A stretch of 64,000 bases of DNA, taken from Amoebophrya sp. A120. Taxonomy: Eukaryota; Sar; Dinophyceae; Syndiniales; Amoebophryaceae. Shown one piece after another: positions 31,896 through 43,000 of the stretch; positions within the stretch are counted from its first letter, which is position 1; every line of letters begins with the position of its first letter. The position numbers and the translations under genes were made by a program. The notes beneath the pieces were generated by a model. The model was not told where the DNA came from. It searched no databases and worked only from the letters and a program-made list of their open reading frames with translations. The stretch covers positions 3,785,556-3,849,555 of the forward strand of contig CAJINV010000009.1 of assembly GCA_905178155.1 (NCBI GenBank), in the 5' to 3' direction.

Positions 31896-34800
31896 ATGTC
31901 ATCGTCACTCCAGAATAAGTCCACATCCTCCTCCAGCATGACTTCTGGTACCACGGACAAAGGCCTCCGCGGCGGCCCGGCCAAGACCTATTCACTCGAG
32001 GGTTTGAGAGCGATGGGAATCGGCACGCTCCGAATCTTGGCCCGGGCCCAGGGCATCCAGGCCCCAACCTCCAAGCCGCATCCCTCGGAAACGGTGGAAT
32101 CGCTGGCACAGCAGATTTTGGAAAAACAGGAGCGGGAAAAGTCTCTGAGTCTGAACTCCTCAAACGGCTCCATCCGAGCAGAAAATCTCAGGAGCGCGAT
32201 CTCCCGCGCGAAAAACACAACTGGGGTGGTCGAGCGGAAAGGAGAACCGCATGAGGGCGTAATAGGTCTTGCTGGTGGGACGGTAGCACAGCAAAAACAA
32301 GCAGAGGCAGCGACTCGAGAACCACCGCCACCCACCTACCACAGTGTGAATAAGGAGAACCAGCAGCAGGACGAGCCGCCCCCGTCCTACAGCGTTGCAA
32401 CGGGAGCTGGTGGAGCAGTTGTAGCTCCTCAGGGTAGTGCAGCAAACTCCATGATCCGCCAGCTGGTTTCTGGGCCGACGGTGACAGCGAGCTCCAGTAC
32501 AAACCCGAATCCCCTAGGCGCTGGAACAAACATTGGCGGGACCGAGAGACCAAATTTTTCCTCGAACGAGGAGGCCAGTGAGTCTGCTGGACCGAACAAC
32601 ATCAACAATCTCGGGACCACGACAAATAAACACACGGCGCCCACCTCCGCTACCACCCGGATTGTGCAACACCCGGACGAGCGACCGCTGCAGCCCCCGT
32701 CGTACAACTCCCATTTTTCCGCGAGAAGTGCTGTTAACTCTTCCAGTGTCAGCGAGCAGCAGCTCCCTGCGACGGTCAGCTATGAACTGCAAAAGTATCG
32801 TACTCGTATAAATGCATTACAAATTTTCTCAGCATGAGAAATAGAATTTGTGATGCAGATTTACCGTAAGAAAAAAATTTGTAGTGCATGATTGCAATAC
32901 GAGTGCGATACTTTTGCACAGGATATCAGCACCTTGACGAACAATTCGTTTCTGAACACAAACTATCATGTGCAAAAGTATCGTACTCGTAGTAATTGCA
33001 TTTATGCATTACAAATCTCCGTCCCAAGGTAGATCAGCATGACAAATTCCATTTCTCGCGCTAAGCTAATTTGTAGTAATGCATTGTATACTACTACTAG
33101 TGCGATGCTTTTTCATTGCATACAAACAGCAACAGCAAGCAAAATCTTCCAAATGAGTTTGGATTTGGACCAAATCCAAACGACCCCTCCCGTTCCCGCA
33201 CGCCGAAGCGCACGAACCCCATGAAGTTCATGCCCTCGGCGAGGCAAAACGCTGCGAATTTTATTGCCAATAATTCTGGCAATCATGGAGCGACTAATGC
33301 TTCGGCTCTTGAACAGCAGCAGCAGCAGCAGCAATATAGTGGAGGTGTTGTAGCGCCACAAGTGGCAGCACATCAAACCAACCGGTCCTCCACGGGGAAA
33401 GCGCCCTCCCGTCGGCCCTCGGACCCGCCGGAGTCGTCTTTACCGCACAGATACCCTGTGCAAAAGTATCGTACTCGTAGCAATCGCTGTCATGCATTAC
33501 GAATCTCCTTCTTAACCTATATCCGCATTACAAATTCCAACTTTCCTGCTGAGGGAATTGGTCATGCGATTTCTACTACTACGATGCTTTTGCATTTCAT
33601 AACAGAAACCGGTTTCAGAAAATCACCGGAGGTGGAGGTGGCACCACGACAACTACGCATACGAATCTGAGTTTTTTGTCGCAAAATTCCTCCACTTCAA
33701 ATCTGCACCAACATCAGACGAAGAATTCCGCACGAAGGGTGAGCTCCGCGCACAACCAACGACGGATCTCCGGAGTGGGAATGGGAGCACAGCAGGGAGG
33801 TGCTGGAAGTAGAGATCTCAAGAGCGGCTTAGGCACTGGTGCTGGAATGGGCATGGCAACGGGCGGGAACCCGAATTTCAACTCTGCAGCGAGAAGGGCT
33901 TCATCCCTGGTCGGCGGGAGCAACAATAGCAGTGGTGGTTCTGGCACGTCGGCTGCTGCACCGCGTGGGATTTTGAAGAACACAAGCAATCAGCCGGCGC
34001 TTATCCACCCCCCATGGAACAGCAGCACTGCGAACACTTCGTTCAACCAAAACATCGGAAGTTTAGCGACGAGCAACGGCCAAAACAACAACGCGATGAA
34101 TACGTCACAGAACAATCAGTACTACGAGCGCGAGCGTGCGGCGAGTAGAATACCGCATCCAACGTCTAACTCGAGCAGAAGAAGTCTCGCGCCGCCGAAT
34201 TTCGGGCCGGGAAACGCGATGTCGCGGTCCGCGTCGGAGCCTGGACTGGGGCCAGGGATTATCATGCAAGCGGTGCAGCAGCACCAGCAGATAAATCAAG
34301 ACGTCGACAAAGATATCGACATGCTGGCTGGACAGGGGACAGTAGTACAAGCGCAACATCAACAGCAACCACCTTCCGGCACTCTCTCCGGTGCTGGTCC
34401 TCTGCTGAATTCCAGCAGTATGAACAATTTAAACAACTCCTCTGCCAATCTGTCCTTCTCCTCCGCTCTTTCCCAGCAGGACGTGAGTATGTTGCAGATG
34501 AGTTTTGTTCACCAGCATCAGCAGCAAAACTTGAATCCGCAGCAACAGGGACCACCTGCTCCTCCTCCCCAATCTGATCCGGAGCAGGAGCGCGCCCTCC
34601 GCAACCAGATCGAGCAGGAACTCCGCCAAAAAATCGAGCAAGAACTGAGGCAGAGCCTCGAACAGGAAGTGCGGCAGAAGCTCGGGCAGGAGTACACGGC
34701 AAAATTTGAGCACTTCACGCAGCGAGAGCGGGAGAGCATGCAGAAAACCTTTCAGGAGGAAGTCGCGAAAAAAGAGCAGGAGATCCGGGATTCGATGCGT

Positions 34801-37800
34801 ACCGAGATGGTGGCGCAGCTCCAACAGGAACAGACGAAGTTGAAGCAGGAGTGCGAAAAATTTGAACAGGACATGCACGCCCAGTTCAACCACGCAGTAG
34901 GGTTTAAGGTAGACAGTTACAAGAAGGAGCTGCAGAAAGCGAAACAGGAGCTGGAAAAAAAGCAAGAATTAGCCGCGACGATGACGAACGAACTGGAAAA
35001 TCTGAAAACGACGAACGCGAATTTGGTGCAAAACTTGAACACTTTGGCCGCAGGGGCGAAGAGTCCAGCTGCGGGTGGAGCAGCTTCTGGTGGTACTAGC
35101 ACGACAGGAGGCATGACAATGAAGCTGCAGCAAGACGTCACACCAGTGCAGTCGCAGAACTCGAAATCAAACGCGATGGAGGTGGATTCCACACCGATAC
35201 AACCTCCGGGAAACATCAATACATCAGCCAGTGCAGACGTGAACAAGAGTCTTCCCACAGGAGCAGCAGCTCCGGTAGTGGCGCTTGCAGCAGTTCCCAC
35301 CGAAGCCGAGTTGAAGAAGGAGATTTTGCAAGGCGTGCGAAAATCTGTGACCTTCAACGAGGAGCCCGATGTACGGGTGTATGGAAACTCGCAACCTGAC
35401 TCTGTAGCTCCTCCTGCTTCGCAACTACTAGGATCTTCCTCTCAGCAGCTTCCTGTGCAAGAGGACAGCAATAACGGTGGCACTGCTGGTGGTGACAACA
35501 ACCAAGACAACCAGGACTGTGTCATTACCCCGATGTCTACGAGCTCCAGCTCCCGGAAACGGGAGTCCAGTGGGAAAATGCAAGACAGTTTGGACGGCAA
35601 GGCTGCTGGTGGTAACAATCCTTCTTGCTTCAATCCCAACGCAGCGGAGGATGGCGAGGAAATAGAGCCTTTGAGTAAGAAGACCACGTCGGCAAAAAAG
35701 AAGCTGATCACGAAGGATACAGGTGGGGGAGGAGATGGACAAGAGGGTCAATTTCAACAGCAAGAACTGCTGCACAATTACGATGACGACATGAACGACA
35801 CAGCTTCGCTCCCGTTACAAGCGAAAATCGATTTGCTGCAACGGCAGTCCATGCACAACACGCTCATGCTGAACGCGCGGACCAGTTCGATGAATAAAAA
35901 CCAGATCGGAGTCAATCTGCTCCCTAACGCGACTACGGCGAATGACCAGCAAGCTGCCGATGTGGAGCAGTTCAGCCCTGATTTGGATCCGGAGATCTTA
36001 GACGCGATGGGCATGAGCTTCATGGAGACGAGTGAGAATGGTACGGCAGGTGCTGGGAGTGAGCAGGCCGGCGGAAGCTCTTCCAGCACGGCAAACGCAG
36101 CGGACAGTGGCGGTTTCCGAGCAGCTGCGAGCGCTGCGGCGAAAGCGAGTGGCGCGACTGGACCGGCTTCTGGCAATAAAGGCGGCGCACCAGCCGCGCC
36201 TTCTGCGAAAGGAGCTGCTACTGGTGGAAAGAAGGGCGCTGCAGGGAAAAAAGCGGGTGCAGCAGTGCCTGGGAAGAACGGAGGGAAATCGTCAAAAGGT
36301 GCTCCGGTCCCCGGCGGAGCTTCAAAGGGCGCCCCCGTGCCTCCATCGAAAGGCGCCGCGGTTCCGGGCGGGAAGGGGAAGGGCGGGAAGGGGAAAGGAA
36401 GTGGGAAGCGGAAGATTCCGGAATTTCATGGAATCAAGTTGCGACCGGTGTTCTGGTCGCAGATGCACGATGTGGATGCTGGTACAAGAACTACTCTGAC
36501 GTTATTTTCTTACTACCTTGTGCGCGTGTATACCAGCAGCTGTGATGTTGTTATGATGGAGAAGAACGGGAAGTCTGTCGATGTACTTCCCTCGATCTCG
36601 TCACAGTCTTGTGCTTGTTTTGTTTGTCATCAGAACCTTGTATATTAAAACCTAACCTCCAACACGCTTCGTCAGCGTCCCTGTGGGCCAAGCTACCGAG
36701 CGGCAACATCGGCGACGAGGATATTTCTTCCGAAAAGGAAAAGATGAAACCCCCACAAAATAACCCGGACGTTCCGAATGTCGCCGCGGAGAAGATGCTG
36801 GCGACGCTGAACCCAAATTTCGAACAGCTATTGGAACAACAATTCCCTGTGACGCAAGCGAAGATTCAACTCCAGGTTTCCGATGCAAACATGCTAAGCA
36901 ACAACCCGAACAACCCCATGAACCACGCCCAGCAGCAGGAGAAGATTCTCACCATTCTGGATAGCAAGCGAAACCAACATTTGTCGATCGTCTTTAAACA
37001 GCTGCCCCCGCCGAACGCGATTATCGATGTTTTGAACGGCATTGGGCCGCCACTAACCCCGGAGCAAGCGACTTTGTTGTACAAGGAGGCTTTCATCACG
37101 GACGCGGAAAAGAAAAAAATGGGGGAAATCCACGTGAGCCGAGCGCCGGGACAGTACTGGGGAACGCCGGAGCAATATTTTATCGCGGTGACAAAGGTAT
37201 TCGTTTCGTATGAGAGAAATGGAAACTTCAAAGACTTGTAGTTCGAGTTGCTAGCTAGTTCTTTCGATGTTGACGCTATGACGAAATAAGCTAGTTCTCC
37301 TGCATCGATTCATCGCGAGAACCACTTTTCGTTTGTATGCAAAAACGCATCAATACAATTACAATCACATCAGGCCCCGCGCAGTTTTCAAGTTCTGCGC
37401 GCCTGGTCCTTCCTCGGCACCTTCGGCCCGCAAAGCGAAGAGTGTCGGCTGCAACTGAAGGAGTTTGAACAGGCGATTTTGACCCTGCAAAACAACCCGC
37501 TTTTGGAAAAAATCCTGCACATGATGCTCTTTATGCATTGCAAATATGTCTGGGTCTGGAAGGTTTCAACTTGTGATGCTGGATTTCGATTCCACAATAA
37601 ATCTGTATTGCATGAGCAGCAAAAGAACTCCAGTTTTTTCCATGGCGAGAGCGCATTTCTGATGCGGTATAGGCATCAGGAAGCCGTCGTAAAATCTGTG
37701 ATGCTAGGGCATGCATCACAGACATCAGGAGTCATGCAAAATGTGCATGACAAACCTTGCATCCTTCCAGACCCAGACACTTTTGCACTTGATGCTCTTA

Positions 37801-38752
37801 GTCGGGAACCGAATGAACGCCGGAACGGTAAGGGGCAACAGTAGAGGATTCAACATCGACTCATTGCACAAGTTCGGCGAGTTAAAGAACGTCGAGGGAA
37901 ACCGCACGTTGCTCTCCTTCTGTCTCGAGTTTGTCTCCAATTCTGTGATGCCGAGTAGCGAAGTTGCGGAAAACAACGTGAGTATGACCGGTGTAACGAC
38001 AAACTCATCTTCAAACAACACTGCTACTGCGAACAAGCCGAACCCCTTCCACGAGGTGACCCAGTGGCGCAAGAAAATTCAGCTCGGGAAGCGGGTTTGC
38101 CTAGACGAAATTCACAAAAAGATCGAGGAGCTGAAAGAAGAAGCGAAGCTTTGCTCGCAGGACTGCTACCAGGAGGCGGAGCGGAACCCGGACGTGACGA
38201 CGATCAACAGCTCGCCCCTGCTGAGAATAGCCGCGGACGTGGTGATATGAAATGCAAAAGTGTCTGGGTCTGGAAACTTGTGATGCTATAATGTGCATGA
38301 TGAAAACGCAACGCTCTCGAATGCAGTCCGGCATGACTACTTCCCAAAGCGCTTTCTCATAGGCGATCGGCATGAGAAGCTGCGTTTTTGCATGACAAAA
38401 GAGGCTGCGACTTTTGTTGGTTACTTATGCAATACAGATTTTCTACCTAGGTATGGAAAACTACCATTACAAGTTCCAACATTCCAGACCCAGACACTTT
38501 TACAATCCATAGGTGAAATACGCCGGGGAGTGTCAGCAGCTGGACGACTGCTTGCAGCAGGTAAGGGAAACTTATGTGAAGACGCTGAAGTATTACGCAG
38601 TGAAGGTGCAGGAAGGTGTGGGTGGAGGTGGAAATGGTTCTTCAGAGAACAGTCCCAGTAACGCAGTGCAGCTCCCCCCGGGAGAGGATTTCTTGCACCC
38701 CTTTGACGAATTGTTCGGACAAATTTTAACGATTCAAAAACGGGGGTATTGA
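31896..38752 (+). CDS. Formin with C-terminal FH2 domain
   Basis: Exons 31896-32780, 32931-32963, 33128-33451, 33607-36481, 36676-37196, 37374-37531, 37800-38245 and 38517-38752 total 5,478 nt (1,825 aa). FH2 domains nucleate and elongate unbranched actin filaments. The N-terminal residues 29-78 resemble a SAP-like helix pair (LRAMGIGTLRILARAQGI). A long Asn/Gln/Ser/Gly-rich region follows, then a strong coiled coil at about 738-890. A Gly/Lys/Pro stretch with GAPVP repeats replaces a classic proline-rich FH1. FH2 begins near 1356: GIKLRPVFWSQM, SLWAKLP, ILDSKRNQHLSIVFKQL, LRAWSFLGTF, NNPLLEKILHMML, GNRMNAGTVRGNSRGFNIDS. Three FH2 motifs are made only after introns or introners are removed. 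No GBD/FH3 or DAD was recognised. The length is well above typical. Confidence 0.88.
32781..32925. mobile_element. Introner, family B, 145 bp
   Basis: Starts TATGAACTGCAAAAGTATCG and ends CGATACTTTTGCACAGGATA. The exact TSD is TCAGC. It leaves a 33-nt exon before the next introner. Confidence 0.92.
32964..33122. mobile_element. Introner, family B, 159 bp
   Basis: Starts TATCATGTGCAAAAGTATCG and ends GCGATGCTTTTTCATTGCATA. The exact TSD is CAAAC. Excision gives LNTN-SNSKQNLPN. Confidence 0.9.
33452..33601. mobile_element. Introner, family B, 150 bp
   Basis: Starts TACCCTGTGCAAAAGTATCG and ends CGATGCTTTTGCATTTCATA. The exact TSD is ACAGA. Excision gives LPHR-NRFQKITGG. Confidence 0.9.
36482..36675 (+). 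other. GT-AG intron in formin, 194 bp
   Basis: Donor GTACAAG and acceptor TCGTCAG. It joins HDVDA to SLWAKLP within the N-terminal lasso of FH2, exactly where the family has a short linker. Confidence 0.85.
37197..37373 (+). other. GT-AG intron in formin, 177 bp
   Basis: Donor AAG/GTATTC and acceptor CATCAG/GCCCCG. It joins IAVTK to APRSFQVLRAWSFLGTF, restoring the FH2 knob region. Confidence 0.85.
37532..37794. mobile_element. Introner, family A, 263 bp
   Basis: Starts TATGCATTGCAAATATGTC. The right TIR runs GACACTTTTGCACTTGATG, with the usual final ATA altered to ATG. The TSD is CTCTT. Excision gives HMMLLVGNRMNAGTVRG, a conserved FH2 segment, which fixes the junction. Confidence 0.9.
38246..38511. 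mobile_element. Introner, family A, 266 bp
   Basis: Starts TATGAAATGCAAAAGTGTC and ends CTTTTACAATCCATA. The exact TSD is GGTGA. Excision gives ADVV-KYAGECQQLDD. Confidence 0.9.
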
Positions 38753-40014
38753 TGAGGGGGATAGCCATAGCGATAGAAAGTCTTCGTCACATCGTGCGGG
38801 ACTTGTTCCGCGTGCAAGATGTTAGTGCACCTGGCGACCGCGTAGCTAGAGCTACTAGACAGACATGAATACTTACTATCTGGATGCGATTGTTAGTGTT
38901 AGTCGCTCTCGCTCTCTATTGGCGAATGCGACAGCAAAGAAAAGAACGCGCTAGATTAATTCGGTTTATTTTTACAGTAAAGACAGCAGGTACTTCTAGT
39001 ACTAGCAGCTACTATTTACGACGGCATTAACTATTAAAGCAAACAACTATGTTGATGTACCAAAACAATTTTACTCGGACTTAGCAGCAGGCTTCTACAA
39101 GCAATATTCAGAAACACCACTGTAACAAATTGCAATCAGTATGATTTCGGATTATCATCTATCACCACTAGTAGTAAAGCAGAAGAACTGTAACTGACCT
39201 CTAAGACCACTTACCTTGAAGATGCAACAGCTAAAAGACCGCGCGGGAGGAAAAAGGAAACGGCTGGGAAATGGAATAGCATCATATCTGTCGGCGTTGT
39301 TTTGTGACCACCTCATTTCTCACCGTCCGGCTGGCACTTCAAAAACTTTCAAATTTTGGCGACACTAAATGACGGCGCAAGTGCTTCAAGGAAGAGGAAT
39401 TAGTAAAAACCAGTTTCCCGCCTTGTAATGGGCGTCCGGACCCTTCCGCTGACCCTCAGGTGTTGAGGAGCTCACCCCTCTTCGGGCAATCTCCGCTCGG
39501 AATGAGGATGTAGTTGCCAGGTTCGAGCCCCGGTTTGCTGTAATAGAACAATGACCTCCGAAAGCACAGGCTTTGCCCACGAGAGATCATGAGGGGACAT
39601 TGTGATGAATGGACGCAGCTGCATGCTGTGGTCGAGTTTCTTGATGTACCTGCTCAGCGTGTAGAACCTAGCTTTAGAACACTTCTTCTGATGAAGAAAA
39701 AGAAAGACTTAAATCAACTCCCGAGCGAGGTTGGTCTTCTTTTGAGAAGATTCTTGCAACCACCAGCATAAACAAGTAAAACATCGCTGACTACTTTTTG
39801 AGCAATAAGAATAATGGCTTCGACCACGACCTGACCATGGCGTGTCGTGGTCGAAAGAAATTGCACAATGAAGATCTCCTGACGTCTCCTGTTTCGCCAC
39901 CGTGCTGCTTCTGCACCGGTGGGTAGGCGCGGACACAGCAGCACATATTTTCACGTAGTTTTTCTTCCCTCCACCCCTGTACTGTTCGTTTTCTCCCCCT
40001 CCGCACCGCCCACC
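38753..40014. other. Intergenic, no gene seen
   Basis: Contains CTAGTACTAG-type palindromes and a GGTTCGAGCCCC box near 39520 that resembles a tRNA T-arm but lacks a matching acceptor stem. The last 60 bp before the AP-2 start are pyrimidine-rich. Confidence 0.5.
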
Positions 40015-43000
40015 ATGCCGACGGGTGTGATGAAGGGTCTAACCGTGTTTGTCGCGGACATTCGGAATTGTCCCGACAAACAAGCGGAGGAAAAACGGGT
40101 AGAGAAAGAACTGCAGAAAATCCGCCAGAAGTTCAACCAACCGAAAACGCTCTCCGGCTACGACCGGAAGAAATACGTGTGGAAACTGCTCTACGCGTTC
40201 ATGCTGGGGTACGAAATCGACTTCGGCAGGATACTATGCATTACAAAGGTATCGTACTAGTATAAATTGCATTACGAATTTTTTCAAGAAGAAAAATGGA
40301 ATTTGTAATACTGATTTACCTAAAAAGGGATGTTTGTCATGCATGATAGCAATTACCACGGTACGAGTGCGATACTTTTGCACAGGATAGATACAAGCGG
40401 TCAACCTCTGCTCCTGCAGCAAGTACAGCGAAAAATCGGCGGGGTATTTGGCTTATGAATTGCAAAAGTATCGTACTCGTATAAATGCATTACAAATTAT
40501 TTCCTCAGCGTGAGAGATAAAATTTGTTATGCTGATTTCCCTCACGAGAAAGATTTGTAATGCATGACTGCAATTATACGAGTGCCGTGCGATACTTTTG
40601 CACAGGATATGGCCTGCTCTTTACTCCTAACAGAAAACGACGATTTGCTGCGCTTAACGGTGAACGTAATCAGAAATGATCTCTCGATGGCGATGTCGGT
40701 GTTGGCGAAACGAGCGATGGGCGAGCCGCCGGGAGGGGGCGTGACAAAACCGGGGGCAAGCGGTGGACCAGGTGGCTCGGGAGCCGGTGGATCCTCTTCT
40801 TCCGGCGGGATGCTTTCCTCCGCAATGAAATCTGGCGCGAACGTTTTGTCGACCACAACCGGAGGTTTGGTCGGGTCCTCCGCCGCGATCACTTCCATCG
40901 ACCAGCAGGCAGAGCCGATCGCGGCATTGGCTTTGAATCTTGTCGGGAACATCGGCGGCGCGGAGTTCGCGGAGAACCTCTTCGGGGATGTGTGCAAGCT
41001 CGTCTCGCCGAACATCTCGGCGTATTTGAAACGGAAAGCGCTGATTTGCCTGCTGCGGCTATACCAGTCCGATCCGACTTCGATCGAACAGAGCGGGCTG
41101 TGGCTGCAGAGGTTTAAGGAGGTAAGAGATAGTAGTACCCCTGATGTTGGCCATGTTCTTGTCCACGTGATTCTGACTTTGACATGCACAATTGACAGTG
41201 AACGTGAAGTGGCGAAGCATTTATGTGATAATATACAGCGAGCATTACAAGTTGAAGGAAAAAACGACATCCCAATTATATCAGATCCTCCGCGAGCGTG
41301 ACATAGGCGTTCTTCTTTCCGCCCTTGGCCTGCTCATTGGCATCTTCGAACGCGAGCAAAATCAAGCCAGCTCTGTACATCAATCCCAAGGCCAACTTGG
41401 AGGAAATAGCCAGAACCTCGGCGCCTACTACTGGATCGAGCTCGTCCCGTCTCTCGTCACGATCCTGCAACGGATTTACCACGAACCGAATTTCATCCTG
41501 GTTCACCATCACTACTACTCGGTGAAAGCGCCCTGGCTGCAGATCAAAGTGCTGAAGCTTCTGCAGTACTTCCCGTTTTCCCGGAAAGACGTGTTGCGGA
41601 AAAACGTGGCATTTTACGGCAGTGATCAAGACGGCGCGTCGAGCTACAGCAACCAAGTTGTAGACCAGCAGCAGCAGAACATGATTTCCATTTCCGCGCT
41701 GCTCCAAACAGTTCTGGTCCCCTTGATCGAGCGGGTCGTTTCCTTAGGAGAGCAGACATACCAGCAGTTTGGGCAAAACCTCCCACAAACATCCAATCCA
41801 ACCTCCTCTCGCACCTTCGCCATGCCGCAGAACGCAGCGAACGACAGACGGGCGCAGAGGAAGGCGGAGGCGGAGAGGCTGAACATGACGAACGCGAGTA
41901 ACTCTGTCGTGTTAGAGGGGTTTCATTTACTTGTCCATCTAGTCCCGACAAGAATCTTTGAGCAACAGAACGAATTTGTCATACCGGAGCCGTTGATCGA
42001 TCGCAGTTGTCAGCTGCTTGGGATTTATCTTCAAGCTAGGGAAGCGAACTTGCGGTACCTCGGGTTGATGACCTTGTCGAAACTGACGTTGATTCTGCTC
42101 AGGGAAAGGAGGCTGGAGATGGAGCAGAAAAGGTTTTTACAAGATCTGGACCGGAAGTACCGAAACGTGATTCTGGCGCAAATGCGGGAAGCGGACATTT
42201 CCGTGAGACGGCAGGCATTACATCTTCTGTACGCGATTTGCACGGTGGAGAACTGGCAGCAGATTGTTGATGAGTTACTCGACGTGTTGATGAACAGTCT
42301 GAAAAGTGGAACAGGACCGGGTAGCACAACCAGCAGCTCCGCTATCCAGGAAGAAGCATCCATCCACATCCAATTTGTCATGCAAAACACGTATAAAGTC
42401 CTGCGTTTGTCATGCAAAAAATCGATGGGAGTGGGCTTTTTTTTTCTTTGGATATCCACGATGATGAAGCAGTCAACCTTGTCTGACCTCGGCCTCGCGT
42501 CCTCCACGTTGAAAGAGGACATCGTGCTGCGCGTCGCGATATTGGCGGAAAGGTTTTCCGGCGCTGATCTGTCCTGGTACATCGACGTGATTTTCAAAAT
42601 GCTCGAGTACGCACCTGAGTCGGTGTATGAAAGCCTCAGAATGGAAATCCTCAAAGTGGAAATGGTTTGTGATGCATGAAATGCGACGCAAAAAAGACTG
42701 TATTGCAGAGGACGCAATGGAGGCCGACTATTGTCCTGCTAGGGGTGAAGAATAGTCGCGCTACTTAGCATGACAGAAGGGCACCCCTTTGCCTTAACCT
42801 GCATGACAGACATGCTTTAAGTACCCGGGAAATTTGTCATGCGCCGACTACAAATGCCGCCTCAACTGTAGTCGTTTTTTTGCATTACAAATTATTTTCA
42901 CTTTGAGGATTTCCAACCTGAGGCTTTCATACGGTGGACGAAGCCGTGTGGCACCGGGCCGTGCAAGTGGTCGGGGCGAAGCCAAAGAGTAACGACAGCA

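Noticed and set aside
39500-39545. tRNA-like T-arm (GGTTCGAGCCCC)
   Set aside because: No complementary acceptor stem or D-arm was found at the expected distance, so a tRNA cannot be supported.
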